Shown: positions 1 through 10,513, numbered from the stretch's first letter. The stretch: DNA of 64,000 nucleotides from an uncultured Sutterella sp. (GCA_944392755.1 CALXXT010000061.1:17625-81624), one strand, 5' to 3'. The notes: generated from the sequence alone by a model not told the origin. Made by a program: numbers and translations.

Positions 1-989
1 TTCAAATCATCGAGCGCTTCTTCACGCACGAGGCGTTCGGCGCCTGGAAGAGTCAGGGCGTGGGCGACGACTGCGCGATCATCGATGCGGGCGCGGCGCG
101 CCTGGCCGTGACCTGCGACATGATGGCCTTGGGCACGCACTTTCTGCCCGACGCCGATCCCGAGAACGTCGGGTACAAGGCGCTCGCCGTCAATCTGTCG
201 GATCTGGCCGCGGCGGGCGCAACGCCGCGCGCCTTCTTCCTCTCGATCGGACTGCCCCGCCGCGACGACGGGTGGCTCGCCGATTTCTCCCGCGGCCTCA
301 TGGGTCTGGCCGCCGAAACGGGGTGCGCGCTCTTGGGCGGCGACACGACGCGCACGCCCGAAGTGAACGGCCGGCGTGCCCCCGCCGTCATATCGATCAC
401 GGCGATGGGGGATCTTCCCGCCGGGCTCGGCCTCACGCGCGCGGGTGCGCGTCCGGGCGACGACGTTTGGGTTTCGGGCACCGTGGGCGACGCCTATGCG
501 GCGCTCAAGTGCCGCTGGGGGCATTGGTCGGTGATGCCCGACGCGCTTCCGGATCTTTGCCGCCGGATGGACCGACCGACGCCGAGGCTCGCGCTCGGCC
601 GCGCGCTTCTCGGCGTGGCGAGCGCCGCGGCGGACGTCTCCGACGGACTTCTCGCCGACCTCGGACATATTCTCGAGCGTTCGCACGTCGGCGCCGAGAT
701 CGACTGGGAGCGCATTCCCGTTTCGACCGCGCTGAAGAGCCTCACGATGCCGCGCCAGCACGAAGCGGCGCTCGCGGGCGGCGACGACTACGAGCTCGTC
801 TTCACGGCGCCGGCCGCCGCGGCCGACCGCGTCCTTGAGGCGGGGCTCGCCGCCGCGACCCCGGTGACGCGCATCGGCCGCATCACGGAGCGCAAGGGCT
901 CGAGCGTCGTCGTGCGCGCTCACGGACTTCCGATCGCCGTCGAGCGCACGGGGTTCGACCATTTCTCAGGCGCGCCGGACCATGCTTGA
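1..989 (+). CDS. thiL: Thiamine-monophosphate kinase ThiL, 5' end outside window
   Basis: ThiL phosphorylates thiamine monophosphate with ATP to give the cofactor thiamine diphosphate in the cytoplasm. The open frame enters at base 3 without a start. The first residues seen (QIIERFFTHEAFG, then GVGDDCAI) match the family N-terminus, so only a few codons are missing, and the GTG at 60 is an internal codon. Visible motifs are the GDDCAI metal/ATP site, LGGDTTR around the middle, ADVSDGLLADLG, and a GGDDYELVF segment near the C-terminus, all diagnostic of ThiL. The stop overlaps the ATG of pgpA by 8 bases, so the two are translationally coupled. A nusB-thiL-pgpA order is common in proteobacteria; nusB would lie just upstream of the window. 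Confidence 0.96.
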   Translation, partial: QIIERFFTHEAFGAWKSQGVGDDCAIIDAGAARLAVTCDMMALGTHFLPDADPENVGYKALAVNLSDLAAAGATPRAFFLSIGLPRRDDGWLADFSRGLMGLAAETGCALLGGDTTRTPEVNGRRAPAVISITAMGDLPAGLGLTRAGARPGDDVWVSGTVGDAYAALKCRWGHWSVMPDALPDLCRRMDRPTPRLALGRALLGVASAAADVSDGLLADLGHILERSHVGAEIDWERIPVSTALKSLTMPRQHEAALAGGDDYELVFTAPAAAADRVLEAGLAAATPVTRIGRITERKGSSVVVRAHGLPIAVERTGFDHFSGAPDHA

Positions 990-1497
990 AAAGTACAGCT
1001 CGAAGAATCCCGCGAACCGCGTGCGCCTCACGGCGCGCTTCGCCTTCTCGACGCCTGCGCACGTCGTCGCGACCTTTTTCGGCGCGGGCGTGCTTCGGCC
1101 GGCGCCCGGGACCTGGGGAACGCTCGCCGGCGCGCTCGTCTACGCGCTTCTCGCGGGGGCCGTGCCTCCGGCCGCATGGGCCGCCGCCGCGGCCGTGCTC
1201 TTCCTTCTGGGCGTCTGGGCGAGCGGGCGCACGGCCGAAGACCTCGGCGTTGCGGATCACGGCGGCATCGTCGTCGACGAAGTTGCCGCCATCTGGCTCG
1301 TCTGCGCCTTCGTGCCGCAGGAGCCCCTCTGGTGGGCGGCCGCCTTCGCCGCCTTTCGGGTTTTCGACATTCTCAAGATCTGGCCGGGCAGCTGGCTCGA
1401 CCGGCACGTGAAGGGAGGGTTCGGCGTCATGGTCGACGACCTTGCGGCCGCCTTTTACGCCTGCGCCTTTCTTTATATGATTCAGCTTGCGGCCTGA
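982..1497 (+). CDS. pgpA: Phosphatidylglycerophosphatase A
   Basis: PgpA removes the terminal phosphate of phosphatidylglycerophosphate at the inner membrane, giving phosphatidylglycerol. The 171-residue product has the family signatures PGTWGTL (about residue 40), DHGGIVVDEVAA (about 92), FRVFDILKIWP and a C-terminal VDDLAAAFYA metal/phosphate segment, plus several hydrophobic helices. The ATG lies inside the end of thiL (overlap 982-989), which fixes the start. Length and motifs are normal for the family. Confidence 0.95.
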   Translation: MLEKYSSKNPANRVRLTARFAFSTPAHVVATFFGAGVLRPAPGTWGTLAGALVYALLAGAVPPAAWAAAAAVLFLLGVWASGRTAEDLGVADHGGIVVDEVAAIWLVCAFVPQEPLWWAAAFAAFRVFDILKIWPGSWLDRHVKGGFGVMVDDLAAAFYACAFLYMIQLAA

Positions 1498-1528
1498 GCG
1501 CGGCCGCGCATCATCGGATGAACGGGAC

Positions 1529-2074
1529 ATGGAATTTGAATCGCTTCGCCAGGAAATCGAACTCTCCGCGCAGCTCCTGGGCTCGCTTCTCGTCGAAAAG
1601 CGCCGGGTGGCGGCTGCCGCCGAAAGCTGCACCGGAGGCCTTCTTTCGGCGGCGATGACGAGCATTCCCGGGTCCTCGGCCTGGTTCGACCGCGGATTCG
1701 TCACCTACGACGTGCGCGCCAAGACCGAAATGCTCGACGTCGCGCCCGAGCTCATTCAGCGCGAAGGCGTCGTGAGCGAAGCGGTCGCGAAGGCCATGGC
1801 GCGCGGCGCCGTCGCGCGGAGCGCCGCCGACATCGCCGTCGGCATCACGGGCGTCGCGGGGCCGGGCGGCGGGACGCCGCAGACGCCCGTCGGCACGGTG
1901 GCGATCGGCTGGAGCGAGCGCGACTACGACGGCGCCGTCATCACGACGGCGCGCACGATTCTCGTGCCGGGGTCGCGCACCTTCGTGCGGCTCGTTGCCG
2001 TGCGCACCGCCATTCAGGGCATGATGGCGCTCCTCGAATACGAGGATCCGGCGCTCATGCCCTGCGAATATTGA
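1529..2074 (+). CDS. pncC: Nicotinamide-nucleotide amidase (CinA C-terminal domain protein)
   Basis: This 181-residue protein corresponds to the stand-alone CinA C-terminal domain, which deamidates nicotinamide mononucleotide to nicotinic acid mononucleotide in NAD recycling. The hallmark segment AAAESCTGGLLSAA lies near residues 33-46, followed by PGSSAWFDRGFVTY, GITGVAGPGGGTPQTPVGTV and a C-terminal helix. The N-terminal molybdopterin-binding-like half of full-length CinA is absent, as in many proteobacteria. I chose ATG 1529; the frame is open upstream to a GTG at 1487, but that start would add 14 residues not expected in the family and overlap pgpA. The next gene begins 19 bases downstream. 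Confidence 0.92.
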   Translation: MEFESLRQEIELSAQLLGSLLVEKRRVAAAAESCTGGLLSAAMTSIPGSSAWFDRGFVTYDVRAKTEMLDVAPELIQREGVVSEAVAKAMARGAVARSAADIAVGITGVAGPGGGTPQTPVGTVAIGWSERDYDGAVITTARTILVPGSRTFVRLVAVRTAIQGMMALLEYEDPALMPCEY

Positions 2075-2093
2075 TTCTTCTCATCACCTCACC

Positions 2094-3416
2094 ATGCAGA
2101 CCTGGCTCGACATTGCGCTTCTTCTTTTTCTCATCGCCCTCAACGGGCTTTTCGCCATGAGCGAAATCGCGCTCGTGACGAGCCGCCGGGCGCGCCTTCA
2201 GGTGCTCGAAGAGGAGGGCGTCGGCGGCGCCTCTCGCGCGCTGGAGCTCAACGGCGACCCGACGCGGGCGCTCTCGACGATCCAGGTCGGCATCACGTCG
2301 ATCGGGATCCTCTCGGGCATCGTCGGCGAATCGGCCTTGGCCGAACCCGCCGCGCGGCTCTTGGGCCCGCTTTTCGGCCTCTCGCCCGAGACGGCGAAGG
2401 CGATCGGACTCGTTCTCGTGGTGGTCGTCGTCACCTATGCGTCGATCGTTCTCGGCGAACTCGTTCCGAAGCGGCTCGGACAGTTCGACGCCGAGCGGCT
2501 CGCCTGCCGCGTCGCGCCCCCGATTCACGCGCTCAGCGTCGTGGCCGCTCCCTTCGTGCAGCTTCTGAGCGTTTCGACGCGGGGCATTCTGAAGCGCCTT
2601 GGCCTCGGCGACGCGCAGGAGGCGAAGGTGACCGAAGAGGAGATCCACGCCATGATCGACGAAGGCGAGGAATCGGGCGTCATCGAGACGGCCGAGCGCG
2701 ACATGGTGCGCAACGTCTTCCGGCTCGACGACCGTCAGGTGGGCTCCCTGATGACGCCGAGGAGCGACATCGACTGGATCGATCTTGAGGATCCGGACGA
2801 GAAGAACATCGAGCTCATCCGCGCTTCGAAGCGCTCGCGTCTTCCCGTCTGCGAAGGCTCGCTCGACAACGTGAAGGGCTTCTGCACGACGCGCACGCTC
2901 CTGCAGCAGATGATGGAGTCGGGCAAGCCCGACTTCAGCACGAATCTGACGCCCGCCTCCTACGTGCCGGAGTCGCTGACCGGCATGGAGCTTCTCGAGC
3001 ACTTCCGCCGCACGGACCTGCCGATCGCGCTCGTCGTCGACGAATACGGCGAAGTGCAGGGGCTCGTCACGCCCCGCGACGTGCTCGAGGCGATCGCGGG
3101 CGAATTCAAGCCCGAAAAGCCGGGCGAAGCCTGGGCGAACCGGCGTGAGGACGGCTCGTGGCTGCTTGACGGCATCATTCCGGTGCCGGAAATGAAGGAC
3201 GCGCTCGGCCTGAAGCACGTGCCCGACGAGGCGGGCACCCGCTACAACACGCTCGCGGGCATGATGATGCTGCTGCTTGGGCGGCTGCCGCGCGAAGGCG
3301 ACGTCGCCGAGTGGGAGGGGTGGCGCTTCGAAGTCGTCGACATGGACGGGAGGCGCGTCGACAAGGTGCTCGCTTCGAAGGGACTCGTCGCGTCTTCGGC
3401 GAAGAAGGCGGACTGA
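2094..3416 (+). CDS. CNNM transmembrane/CBS-pair protein (HlyC/CorC family)
   Basis: The 440-residue inner-membrane protein has the layout of the CNNM/CorB family: a DUF21 membrane domain (about residues 1-190, beginning with a long hydrophobic helix LDIALLLFLIALNGLFA), a CBS-domain pair (about 205-330, with LMTPRSDIDWID and VVDEYGEVQGLVTPRDVLEAI), and a C-terminal CorC/HlyC module (about 345-430) ending in VDKVLASKG. Members have been implicated in Mg/Co homeostasis, haemolysin-like phenotypes and polyamine export; the sequence does not tell which applies. It follows pncC closely and may share its transcript. No forward terminator is obvious; the hairpin at 3453-3477 carries its T tract on the opposite strand. 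Confidence 0.9.
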   Translation: MQTWLDIALLLFLIALNGLFAMSEIALVTSRRARLQVLEEEGVGGASRALELNGDPTRALSTIQVGITSIGILSGIVGESALAEPAARLLGPLFGLSPETAKAIGLVLVVVVVTYASIVLGELVPKRLGQFDAERLACRVAPPIHALSVVAAPFVQLLSVSTRGILKRLGLGDAQEAKVTEEEIHAMIDEGEESGVIETAERDMVRNVFRLDDRQVGSLMTPRSDIDWIDLEDPDEKNIELIRASKRSRLPVCEGSLDNVKGFCTTRTLLQQMMESGKPDFSTNLTPASYVPESLTGMELLEHFRRTDLPIALVVDEYGEVQGLVTPRDVLEAIAGEFKPEKPGEAWANRREDGSWLLDGIIPVPEMKDALGLKHVPDEAGTRYNTLAGMMMLLLGRLPREGDVAEWEGWRFEVVDMDGRRVDKVLASKGLVASSAKKAD

Positions 3417-3443
3417 TCGGCGGCGTCGAAGCCTCCCGGAAGC

Positions 3444-3477
3444 CCAAAAAAAGGCAGCGCGGCGAGGCCGCGCTGCC
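3444..3477 (-). terminator. Intrinsic terminator of pyrF
   Basis: A perfect 11-bp stem (GGCAGCGCGGC / GCCGCGCTGCC, 3453-3463 and 3467-3477) closes a 3-base loop. On the minus strand it is followed by seven T residues, so it ends the pyrF transcript; the same stem may also slow forward transcription from the CNNM gene. Confidence 0.9.
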
Positions 3478-3530
3478 GGAAGGTTCGCTAGCCGGATGAT
3501 CTTCCGGCCTCGGCGTCCGAGCGGACGGAA

Positions 3531-4352
3531 TCAGGAGCGGCGCCGCGCCGCATTGATCGCGTCGCGCGTCTTCATCGCCGCGTCCCGGGCCGCCTTGACC
3601 CAGTTCGAGCCCGAGCTTGCATAGAGAATCGCCCGGCCCGAGTTGATGACCATGCCCGTGCCGTCCGGACTCTGGCCGGCCTTGACGCAGGCGTCGATGT
3701 CGCCGCCCTGCGCGCCGATGCCGGGCACGAGAAGGGGAATGTCGGGCGCAATCCGCCGCACGGCTTCGAGCTCGTGCGGATAGGTGGCTCCGACGACAAG
3801 GCCCAGCTCGCCCGTGCGGTTCCAGGGGCCCGCGACGAGGCGCGCCACATGCTCGAAGAGGCGCTCTTCGCCCAAGGAGAGCATCTGGAGCTCATCGCCG
3901 CTCTTGTTCGACGTGCGGCAGAGAATGAAGGCGCCCTTTTCCGGATGGCGCAGGTAGGGCTCCACCGCGTCGAACCCCATGTAGGGCGCGACGGTGGTGC
4001 AGTCCGCGCCGAAGCGCTCGAAGGCTTCGAGCGCGTAGTGCTCGGCCGTGGAGCCGATGTCGCCGCGCTTGGCGTCGAGAATGACCGGGATGCCGGGATG
4101 CGCCTCGTGAATGTAGGCGATGAGATCCTCGAGTTCGGCTTCGGCTCGGCGTGAGGCGAAGTAGGCGATCTGCGGCTTGAAGGCGCAGACGAGGTCTGCG
4201 GTGGCATCCACGATTTCGCGGCAGAAGTCGAAGATCGGACGTTCGGCGCCTTGAAGCGCCTTCGGGAAACGCGCCGGATTCGGGTCGAGTCCGACGCAGA
4301 GGAGGGAATCCGCGCCTTCCCAGCGGCGGCGGAGCATCTCGGTGAACTTCAT
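3531..4352 (-). CDS. pyrF: Orotidine 5'-phosphate decarboxylase (type 2)
   Basis: PyrF converts OMP to UMP, the last step of de novo pyrimidine synthesis. The 273-residue protein starts MKFTEMLRRRW, carries the LCVGLDPNP substrate segment near residue 19, and the type-2 catalytic motif DAKRGDIGSTAEHYA, followed by VAPYMGFDAVEP and a phosphate-binding PGIGAQGGD loop. I chose the ATG at 4350-4352 because a GGAAG Shine-Dalgarno lies 9 bases upstream; the frame remains open 21 codons further upstream without family similarity. It lies downstream of groEL in the same orientation but is separated by a terminator, so it probably has its own promoter. Confidence 0.95.
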   Translation of the reverse strand: MKFTEMLRRRWEGADSLLCVGLDPNPARFPKALQGAERPIFDFCREIVDATADLVCAFKPQIAYFASRRAEAELEDLIAYIHEAHPGIPVILDAKRGDIGSTAEHYALEAFERFGADCTTVAPYMGFDAVEPYLRHPEKGAFILCRTSNKSGDELQMLSLGEERLFEHVARLVAGPWNRTGELGLVVGATYPHELEAVRRIAPDIPLLVPGIGAQGGDIDACVKAGQSPDGTGMVINSGRAILYASSGSNWVKAARDAAMKTRDAINAARRRS

Positions 4353-4435
4353 GAGAAAGAACTTCCGATGGGTGTGGAGATGGGTATTGTCGGCAAGTCC
4401 GCGGGGGGCGGTCAAGGCCGTCCGAGGATCGACGC

Positions 4436-4471
4436 AAGAAAAGGGCGGAGCTCTTTTGGGAGCTTCGCCCT
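4436..4471 (-). terminator. Intrinsic terminator of groES-groEL
   Basis: A 12-bp stem with one mismatch (4442-4453 with 4460-4471) lies about 70 bases after the groEL stop and is followed on the minus strand by TTTTCTT. A second, T-less hairpin (GGGCGGC / GCCGCCC, 4509-4526) sits between it and the stop codon. Confidence 0.8.
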
Positions 4472-4541
4472 CTTCAATCGTTCGGCGAAGAATTCGCGCT
4501 TCCCGGAAGGGCGGCCGCAGCCGCCCCCTCGAAGGCGTGAA

Positions 4542-6179
<1,638 letters not shown>

Positions 6180-6229
6180 TCATCCTTCCTAAAGTCAAAA
6201 TCGATTGATGTGAGAATGCGGATCGCGCG

Positions 6230-6517
6230 TTATTCGAGAACGCCCATGATGTCTTCTTCACGCATCACGAGGAGCTCTTCGCCGTCAACCTTGACGGTCT
6301 GGCCGGAGTACTTGCCGAAGAGCACGCGGTCGCCCACCTTGACGTCCGGGGCGATGATGCGGCCGGCTTCGTCGCGCTTGCCCGGGCCCACGGCGATCAC
6401 TTCGCCCTGATCGGGCTTCTCGCCGGCCGTGTCCGGAATGACGATGCCGAAGGCGGTCGTCGTTTCGGCTTCAAGACGCTTGATGATGACGCGGTCATGC
6501 AAAGGACGGATCTGCAT
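6230..6517 (-). CDS. groES: 10-kDa co-chaperonin GroES
   Basis: GroES caps the GroEL chamber. The 95-residue protein starts [16 protein letters not shown] and contains the mobile loop ([14 protein letters not shown]) that binds GroEL and the C-terminal DIMGVLE. The ATG at 6515-6517 is chosen because a GGAG Shine-Dalgarno lies 9 bases upstream and family members start here; a TTG five codons upstream lies in that Shine-Dalgarno region. It is the first gene of the groESL operon. Confidence 0.98.
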   Translation of the reverse strand: MQIRPLHDRVIIKRLEAETTTAFGIVIPDTAGEKPDQGEVIAVGPGKRDEAGRIIAPDVKVGDRVLFGKYSGQTVKVDGEELLVMREEDIMGVLE

Positions 6518-6629
6518 TTCTGAAATCTCCAAAGATCTTCACGAGGCGGCCGCCTCAAGGCGGCCCTTCATGTAAAAGTTCGTGCGGGCGCGGCCGCTCC
6601 GATGGGGCTTCCGCTACCATTTAACCCCT

Positions 6630-6657
6630 ATATGGGGATGGTCCTGAATTTTTCAAG
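6630..6657 (-). promoter_or_regulatory. Sigma-32 heat-shock promoter of groES-groEL
   Basis: Read on the minus strand, CTTGAAA (-35, 6651-6657) is followed after 13 bases by CCCCATAT (-10, 6630-6637). This matches the RpoH consensus CTTGAAA-N11-16-CCCCATNT at essentially every position. It lies about 110 bases upstream of groES and points at it. No CIRCE (HrcA) inverted repeat is visible, so sigma-32 control appears to be the main heat-shock input here. Confidence 0.92.
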
Positions 6658-6695
6658 CGTCCCCGTGAAAACTTTTTTGTTCGGGGGGCTCCTAG

Positions 6696-8252
6696 ATGCA
6701 TTTCGGGAAGTGCGCCGCGCGTTCGGTCATCCTCTTGGCGGCCTTTGCCGCCGCGGTTCCATCGGCATGGAGCGCGGCGTCCGATTCCTCCGTGCCCGCG
6801 GAAATCGCGCGTGCGGCCCGCCGCTGGCGCGTCGACCTGAAGGACGTCGTGATCTCGGTGGTGCCGCTCGACGGGGCCCGCTCGCCGAAGGAAGCGGCCG
6901 CGCGCAAGCCCCGATATGCGCTTCACGCCGATCGGGCGGATCGGCCCGCATCGACCGCAAAGCTCGTCACGACGCTCGTCGCGCTCGAGGAGCTCGGCGC
7001 CTCCTGGCGCTGGAAAACCACCTTCTACGCTGCGGGCCGCCCCGACGCCGAAGGACGCCTCAAGGGTCCCCTCTACCTTCGCGGGACGGGCGACCCGACG
7101 CTGGTGGTTGAGGACTATGCCCTTGAGCTGAGGCGTCTTGCCGCCATCGGCGTGAAGCACATCGAGGGCGACCTCGTCATCGACCGAAGCGCCTTCAACG
7201 TGCCGAAGTTCGACAGCGCCGCCTTCGACGGACGCGCTTCGCGGCCCTACAACCTCGGCCCCGACGCGACGCTCCTCAACTACCGAAACCTTGCGCTCGA
7301 GCTCATCCCCGACCGCGAGGCGGGCGTTGCCCGCATCTCCGCCCTTCCGCCTCTCTCGGGGGTTCGGATCCCGAAAGAGGTGAAGCTGACGAAGGGCGCC
7401 TGCGGAGACTGGAAGACGAAGCTCGGCTACCGGATCGACGCGCTCGAGTCGGGCGAGAAGCGCGTGCGCTTCACGGGAGGTCTGCCCGCGGCCTGCGGCC
7501 CCAAGGCGTTCAACGTGATTTCCTTCGCGCCGAACGAATACGCCGAGCGCATGACGCGCGCCCTCTGGGCGCGCGACGGGCGCACCTGGACGGGGCGCGT
7601 CGTCGAAGGCCGCGTGCCGGCGGATGCGAAGCCTCTTCTCGTGCGGCAGAGCCCGTCCCTTTCCGAAGTGGCCGAACTCACGAACAAGTGGTCGAACAAC
7701 ATCATGGCGCGCCACATTTTCCTCTCGCTCGGCGCCAAGCGCGCGGCCGACGCGCTCGAGCGGCGCCCCGCACCCGAGAAGCCTTCGCCCTGGAAGGCGT
7801 TTCCCGAAGGCGGAACGCTTGAAGGGAGCCGGCGGATCGTCGCCGAGTGGCTCGCCGCGCGCGGCATTCCCGCCGACAAGGTCTACATCGAGAACGGCTC
7901 GGGCCTCTCGCGCGAAACCCGCGTCACGGGCCGAGTCATGACTCAGATTCTCGCCGCGGGCTGGGCCGGTCCCTTCATGCCCGAGTACCTGGCGTCGCTT
8001 CCGATCAGCGGGATGGACGGCACCATGTTCAGGCGCAGGACCGCGCGCGGAGAAGGCCGCATCAAGACGGGGTTCCTGCGCGACGTGCGCAGCGTCGGCG
8101 GGTACGTCCATGCACGCTCCGGCGAACGCTACGCGCTTTACGCAAGCGTGCGCGGCGCGAAGAACATGCCGGGCGGCATCGCCTTCCTCGACAGCGTGAT
8201 CGACTGGGTCTACAAGCTTCCCGCCGCAGGGAAGGCGAAGCCTTCGTCCTGA
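6696..8252 (+). CDS. dacB: D-alanyl-D-alanine carboxypeptidase/endopeptidase (PBP4, DacB)
   Basis: This class-C penicillin-binding protein trims or cleaves peptidoglycan cross-links in the periplasm. The 518-residue product starts with a signal peptide (about residues 1-27, hydrophobic core ending AWSA). The serine-peptidase triad is intact: S86-T-A-K89, S333-N-N335 and K457-T-G459, with the long insert domain between the first two motifs that is typical of PBP4. A GGGGGG stretch 7 bases before ATG 6696 serves as ribosome-binding site. It diverges from groES over a short shared upstream region, so its promoter overlaps the heat-shock promoter region. Confidence 0.95.
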   Translation: MHFGKCAARSVILLAAFAAAVPSAWSAASDSSVPAEIARAARRWRVDLKDVVISVVPLDGARSPKEAAARKPRYALHADRADRPASTAKLVTTLVALEELGASWRWKTTFYAAGRPDAEGRLKGPLYLRGTGDPTLVVEDYALELRRLAAIGVKHIEGDLVIDRSAFNVPKFDSAAFDGRASRPYNLGPDATLLNYRNLALELIPDREAGVARISALPPLSGVRIPKEVKLTKGACGDWKTKLGYRIDALESGEKRVRFTGGLPAACGPKAFNVISFAPNEYAERMTRALWARDGRTWTGRVVEGRVPADAKPLLVRQSPSLSEVAELTNKWSNNIMARHIFLSLGAKRAADALERRPAPEKPSPWKAFPEGGTLEGSRRIVAEWLAARGIPADKVYIENGSGLSRETRVTGRVMTQILAAGWAGPFMPEYLASLPISGMDGTMFRRRTARGEGRIKTGFLRDVRSVGGYVHARSGERYALYASVRGAKNMPGGIAFLDSVIDWVYKLPAAGKAKPSS

Positions 8253-8255
8253 TGG

Positions 8256-8289
8256 AGAAAGAGCCCGAAGGCGCTTGCCCCGGGCTCTT
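8256..8289. terminator. Shared hairpin terminator between dacB and dsbD
   Basis: A 9-bp stem AAGAGCCCG / CGGGCTCTT (8259-8267 and 8281-8289) lies between the convergent dacB and dsbD genes. On the minus strand it is followed by TTTCTCC, on the plus strand by no clear T run, so it is a better terminator for dsbD than for dacB. Confidence 0.65.
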
Positions 8290-8312
8290 CGGAGTGAATG
8301 CGGGCGTCGCGG

Positions 8313-10508
8313 CTACGGCGCGCGGACCGCTTCGAGCACGATTTCGGCCGTGAGAAGTTCGGGGAGCACGTCGATGCGCCCGTCCGGGCGGTAGATGAGG
8401 TAGAGCGGCACGCCGCTGCGGCCGAACTGCGCGAGCACTTCGGCGATTTCCGCGTTGCGGTTCGTCCAGTCGGCGACGAGCTTCACGTAGCCGCGCTCGT
8501 CCATCGCGCGCTCGACCTCGGCGCGGTGGAGCGCCGTCAGCTTGTTGGCCTGGCAGGTGACGCACCAGGCGGCCGTGAAGTCGACGAAGACGGGGCGCCC
8601 CGACGCGCGGGCCTCTTCGAGCGTCTTGGGGCTCCAGCGCTGCCAGCCGTCCGCCGCGGGAGCGGACGCCTCGGCCTGCCGCTCGAAGGCGCCGGAACCG
8701 GCTGCGGCGACGCCGAGAAGGGCGACGGCCGCCATGACGGCCATGAGCGCGCGGCTCGCCGAGCGCCCCCACTGCCGGCGCCCCATCTGCCAGAGGAGAA
8801 CGCCGAGGGCGGAGACCGCGCACACGACGGCGACGAGTCCGAGAAGCTCCACCTGCTTCGAGAGCACCCAGCCGAGCCAGAGGACGGCCGCGGCCATCGG
8901 AACGGCCATGACGCGGCGGAAGACCTCCATCCACGGACCGGGCTTCGGGAGCTTCTTCGCCCAGAAGGGGACGATCGTGAGCAGGAGCCACGGGAAGGCC
9001 ATGCCGAAGCCGAGCGCGGCGAAGACGAGGAGCGCCTCGGCCGCCGGCTGCGTGAGCGCGTAGCCGAGCGCCGCTCCCATGAAGGGCGCCGTGCAGGGGC
9101 TCGCGACGACGACGGCGAGAATGCCGGTCGCGAAGGATCCGCCCACGCCCGTCGTTGGCGCGCGGCGCGCCAGACGGCTGTCGGCGGCCGTCGCGCCCCA
9201 GGTGAATTCGAAGAGTCCGAGAAGATTGAAGACGATCGCGGCAAAGAGAAGCATGAGGAGCGCGACCACGGCGGGCGACTGAAGCTGGAATCCCCAGCCG
9301 ACGGCGCCTCCGGCGCTTCGCAGCGCAAGAAGCGTTCCCGAGAGCGCCAGCATCGTGACGAGGACCCCGGCCGTGAAGGCGATGCCGTGCGTCCAGAGCC
9401 GTCCGCCCTTCTGCGCGCCTTCGACGAGCTGCAGGAGCTTGAGCGACAGCACCGGGAAAACGCAGGGCATAAGGTTCAGAATGAGGCCGCCGAGGAAGGC
9501 GAAGAGAGCCGAGGCGGGGATGGAGGCGCCTTGGGGGGCGGCTGCGGGGGCGGCGCTCGTCGGCAGGGGCTCGGGCGCTCCGGGGGCCGCCTTGACGGCG
9601 CCCTTTCCGAGCGGCACCTCGGTTTCGATCGCCCAGCCGCCCTTCTCGGGTCCGCCCTCGGCGACGAGGACGCCGCGGATCGATTCGGCGGGCTTTTGGG
9701 CGAAGAGGGCGTCGGCCGTGAGGTAGATGGAGGCGCCTGCGGGCAAGCCCCCTTCGGGCGCGCGGCGGAACTCAGCGCGCGGCGCATGCGCGAGCGAGAG
9801 GACGTCCGGCTGCGTCGGGTAGAAGTCGAGCGCGCGCGGCGCAAATGCCTCCGCGGCAAGGTCGATTCGGATGCGGTCCTCCTCCATGACGGCGGTGAGC
9901 CGGGCCCGATCGGCGGGCACCCTTTCGGGCACGAGCGAAAGCGCGGCGCGGACCGCCTCGGCGTCGTCCGAATCCTTGCCGTTCACGGCGATCGGCAGCC
10001 GAATCGAGGCAACGGCCGTTTCGGGCACGCACATGTCGCGGCAGGCCAGATACTCCACGCGGACCTTCACTTCGGCGCGCTGGACGCCGGGAAAGCGGGG
10101 CACGTCGACCGTGAAGGGAAAGAGCGTCACGCCGTCGTAGACGAAGCTCTCGATGCCGGCGGCGCGGCTTCGGTGCGGGAGCGGAAAGGCGGGCTCCGAA
10201 GCCTTGAGATCCTTGGGAAGCGTGAAGCTGAAGCGCGGCGGCAGTCCCGCATCGCCCGGCATTTTCCAGTAGGTGTGCCAGCCGTCATCGTGCGTGAAGC
10301 GCACGGCCAGACGGTTGACGCCCTGAGGCGTGAGCGTGGTTTTCTCCGCGACGAGCTCGACCTTCACGTGCGGCGCGGGCTTCTCGGCGCGCTTTGCGGC
10401 GTCCGCGGCGTCGAGCCAGCCCGTGTCGGACGTGGCGGCCGAGGCGGAATGGGTGAGGAAGAGGGCGAAGAGGAGCGCGGCGCGGCCGAGATGTCGAAAG
10501 AGGTTCAT
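8313..10508 (-). CDS. dsbD: Thiol:disulfide interchange protein DsbD, ScsB-like N-terminal domain
   Basis: DsbD-family proteins carry electrons from cytoplasmic thioredoxin through the membrane to periplasmic thiol proteins. The 731-residue product has a signal peptide (residues 1-24), a long N-terminal periplasmic domain with the pair C156-RDM-C160, an eight-helix membrane domain with conserved cysteines in LMPCVFPVLSLK and VASPCTAPFMGAALG, and a C-terminal thioredoxin domain with C649-VT-C652. The CxxxC pair and large N-terminal domain resemble ScsB-type proteins more than E. coli DsbD, which has a longer gap between its two cysteines. The stop is TAG. No clear Shine-Dalgarno precedes the ATG at 10506-10508, and the hemL terminator ends 6 bases upstream of it. 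Confidence 0.93.
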   Translation of the reverse strand: MNLFRHLGRAALLFALFLTHSASAATSDTGWLDAADAAKRAEKPAPHVKVELVAEKTTLTPQGVNRLAVRFTHDDGWHTYWKMPGDAGLPPRFSFTLPKDLKASEPAFPLPHRSRAAGIESFVYDGVTLFPFTVDVPRFPGVQRAEVKVRVEYLACRDMCVPETAVASIRLPIAVNGKDSDDAEAVRAALSLVPERVPADRARLTAVMEEDRIRIDLAAEAFAPRALDFYPTQPDVLSLAHAPRAEFRRAPEGGLPAGASIYLTADALFAQKPAESIRGVLVAEGGPEKGGWAIETEVPLGKGAVKAAPGAPEPLPTSAAPAAAPQGASIPASALFAFLGGLILNLMPCVFPVLSLKLLQLVEGAQKGGRLWTHGIAFTAGVLVTMLALSGTLLALRSAGGAVGWGFQLQSPAVVALLMLLFAAIVFNLLGLFEFTWGATAADSRLARRAPTTGVGGSFATGILAVVVASPCTAPFMGAALGYALTQPAAEALLVFAALGFGMAFPWLLLTIVPFWAKKLPKPGPWMEVFRRVMAVPMAAAVLWLGWVLSKQVELLGLVAVVCAVSALGVLLWQMGRRQWGRSASRALMAVMAAVALLGVAAAGSGAFERQAEASAPAADGWQRWSPKTLEEARASGRPVFVDFTAAWCVTCQANKLTALHRAEVERAMDERGYVKLVADWTNRNAEIAEVLAQFGRSGVPLYLIYRPDGRIDVLPELLTAEIVLEAVRAP

Positions 10509-10513
10509 GGTTC

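Noticed and set aside
4509-4526. GGGCGGC/GCCGCCC hairpin as groEL terminator
   Set aside because: No T tract follows on either strand; the hairpin at 4442-4471 is a better terminator.
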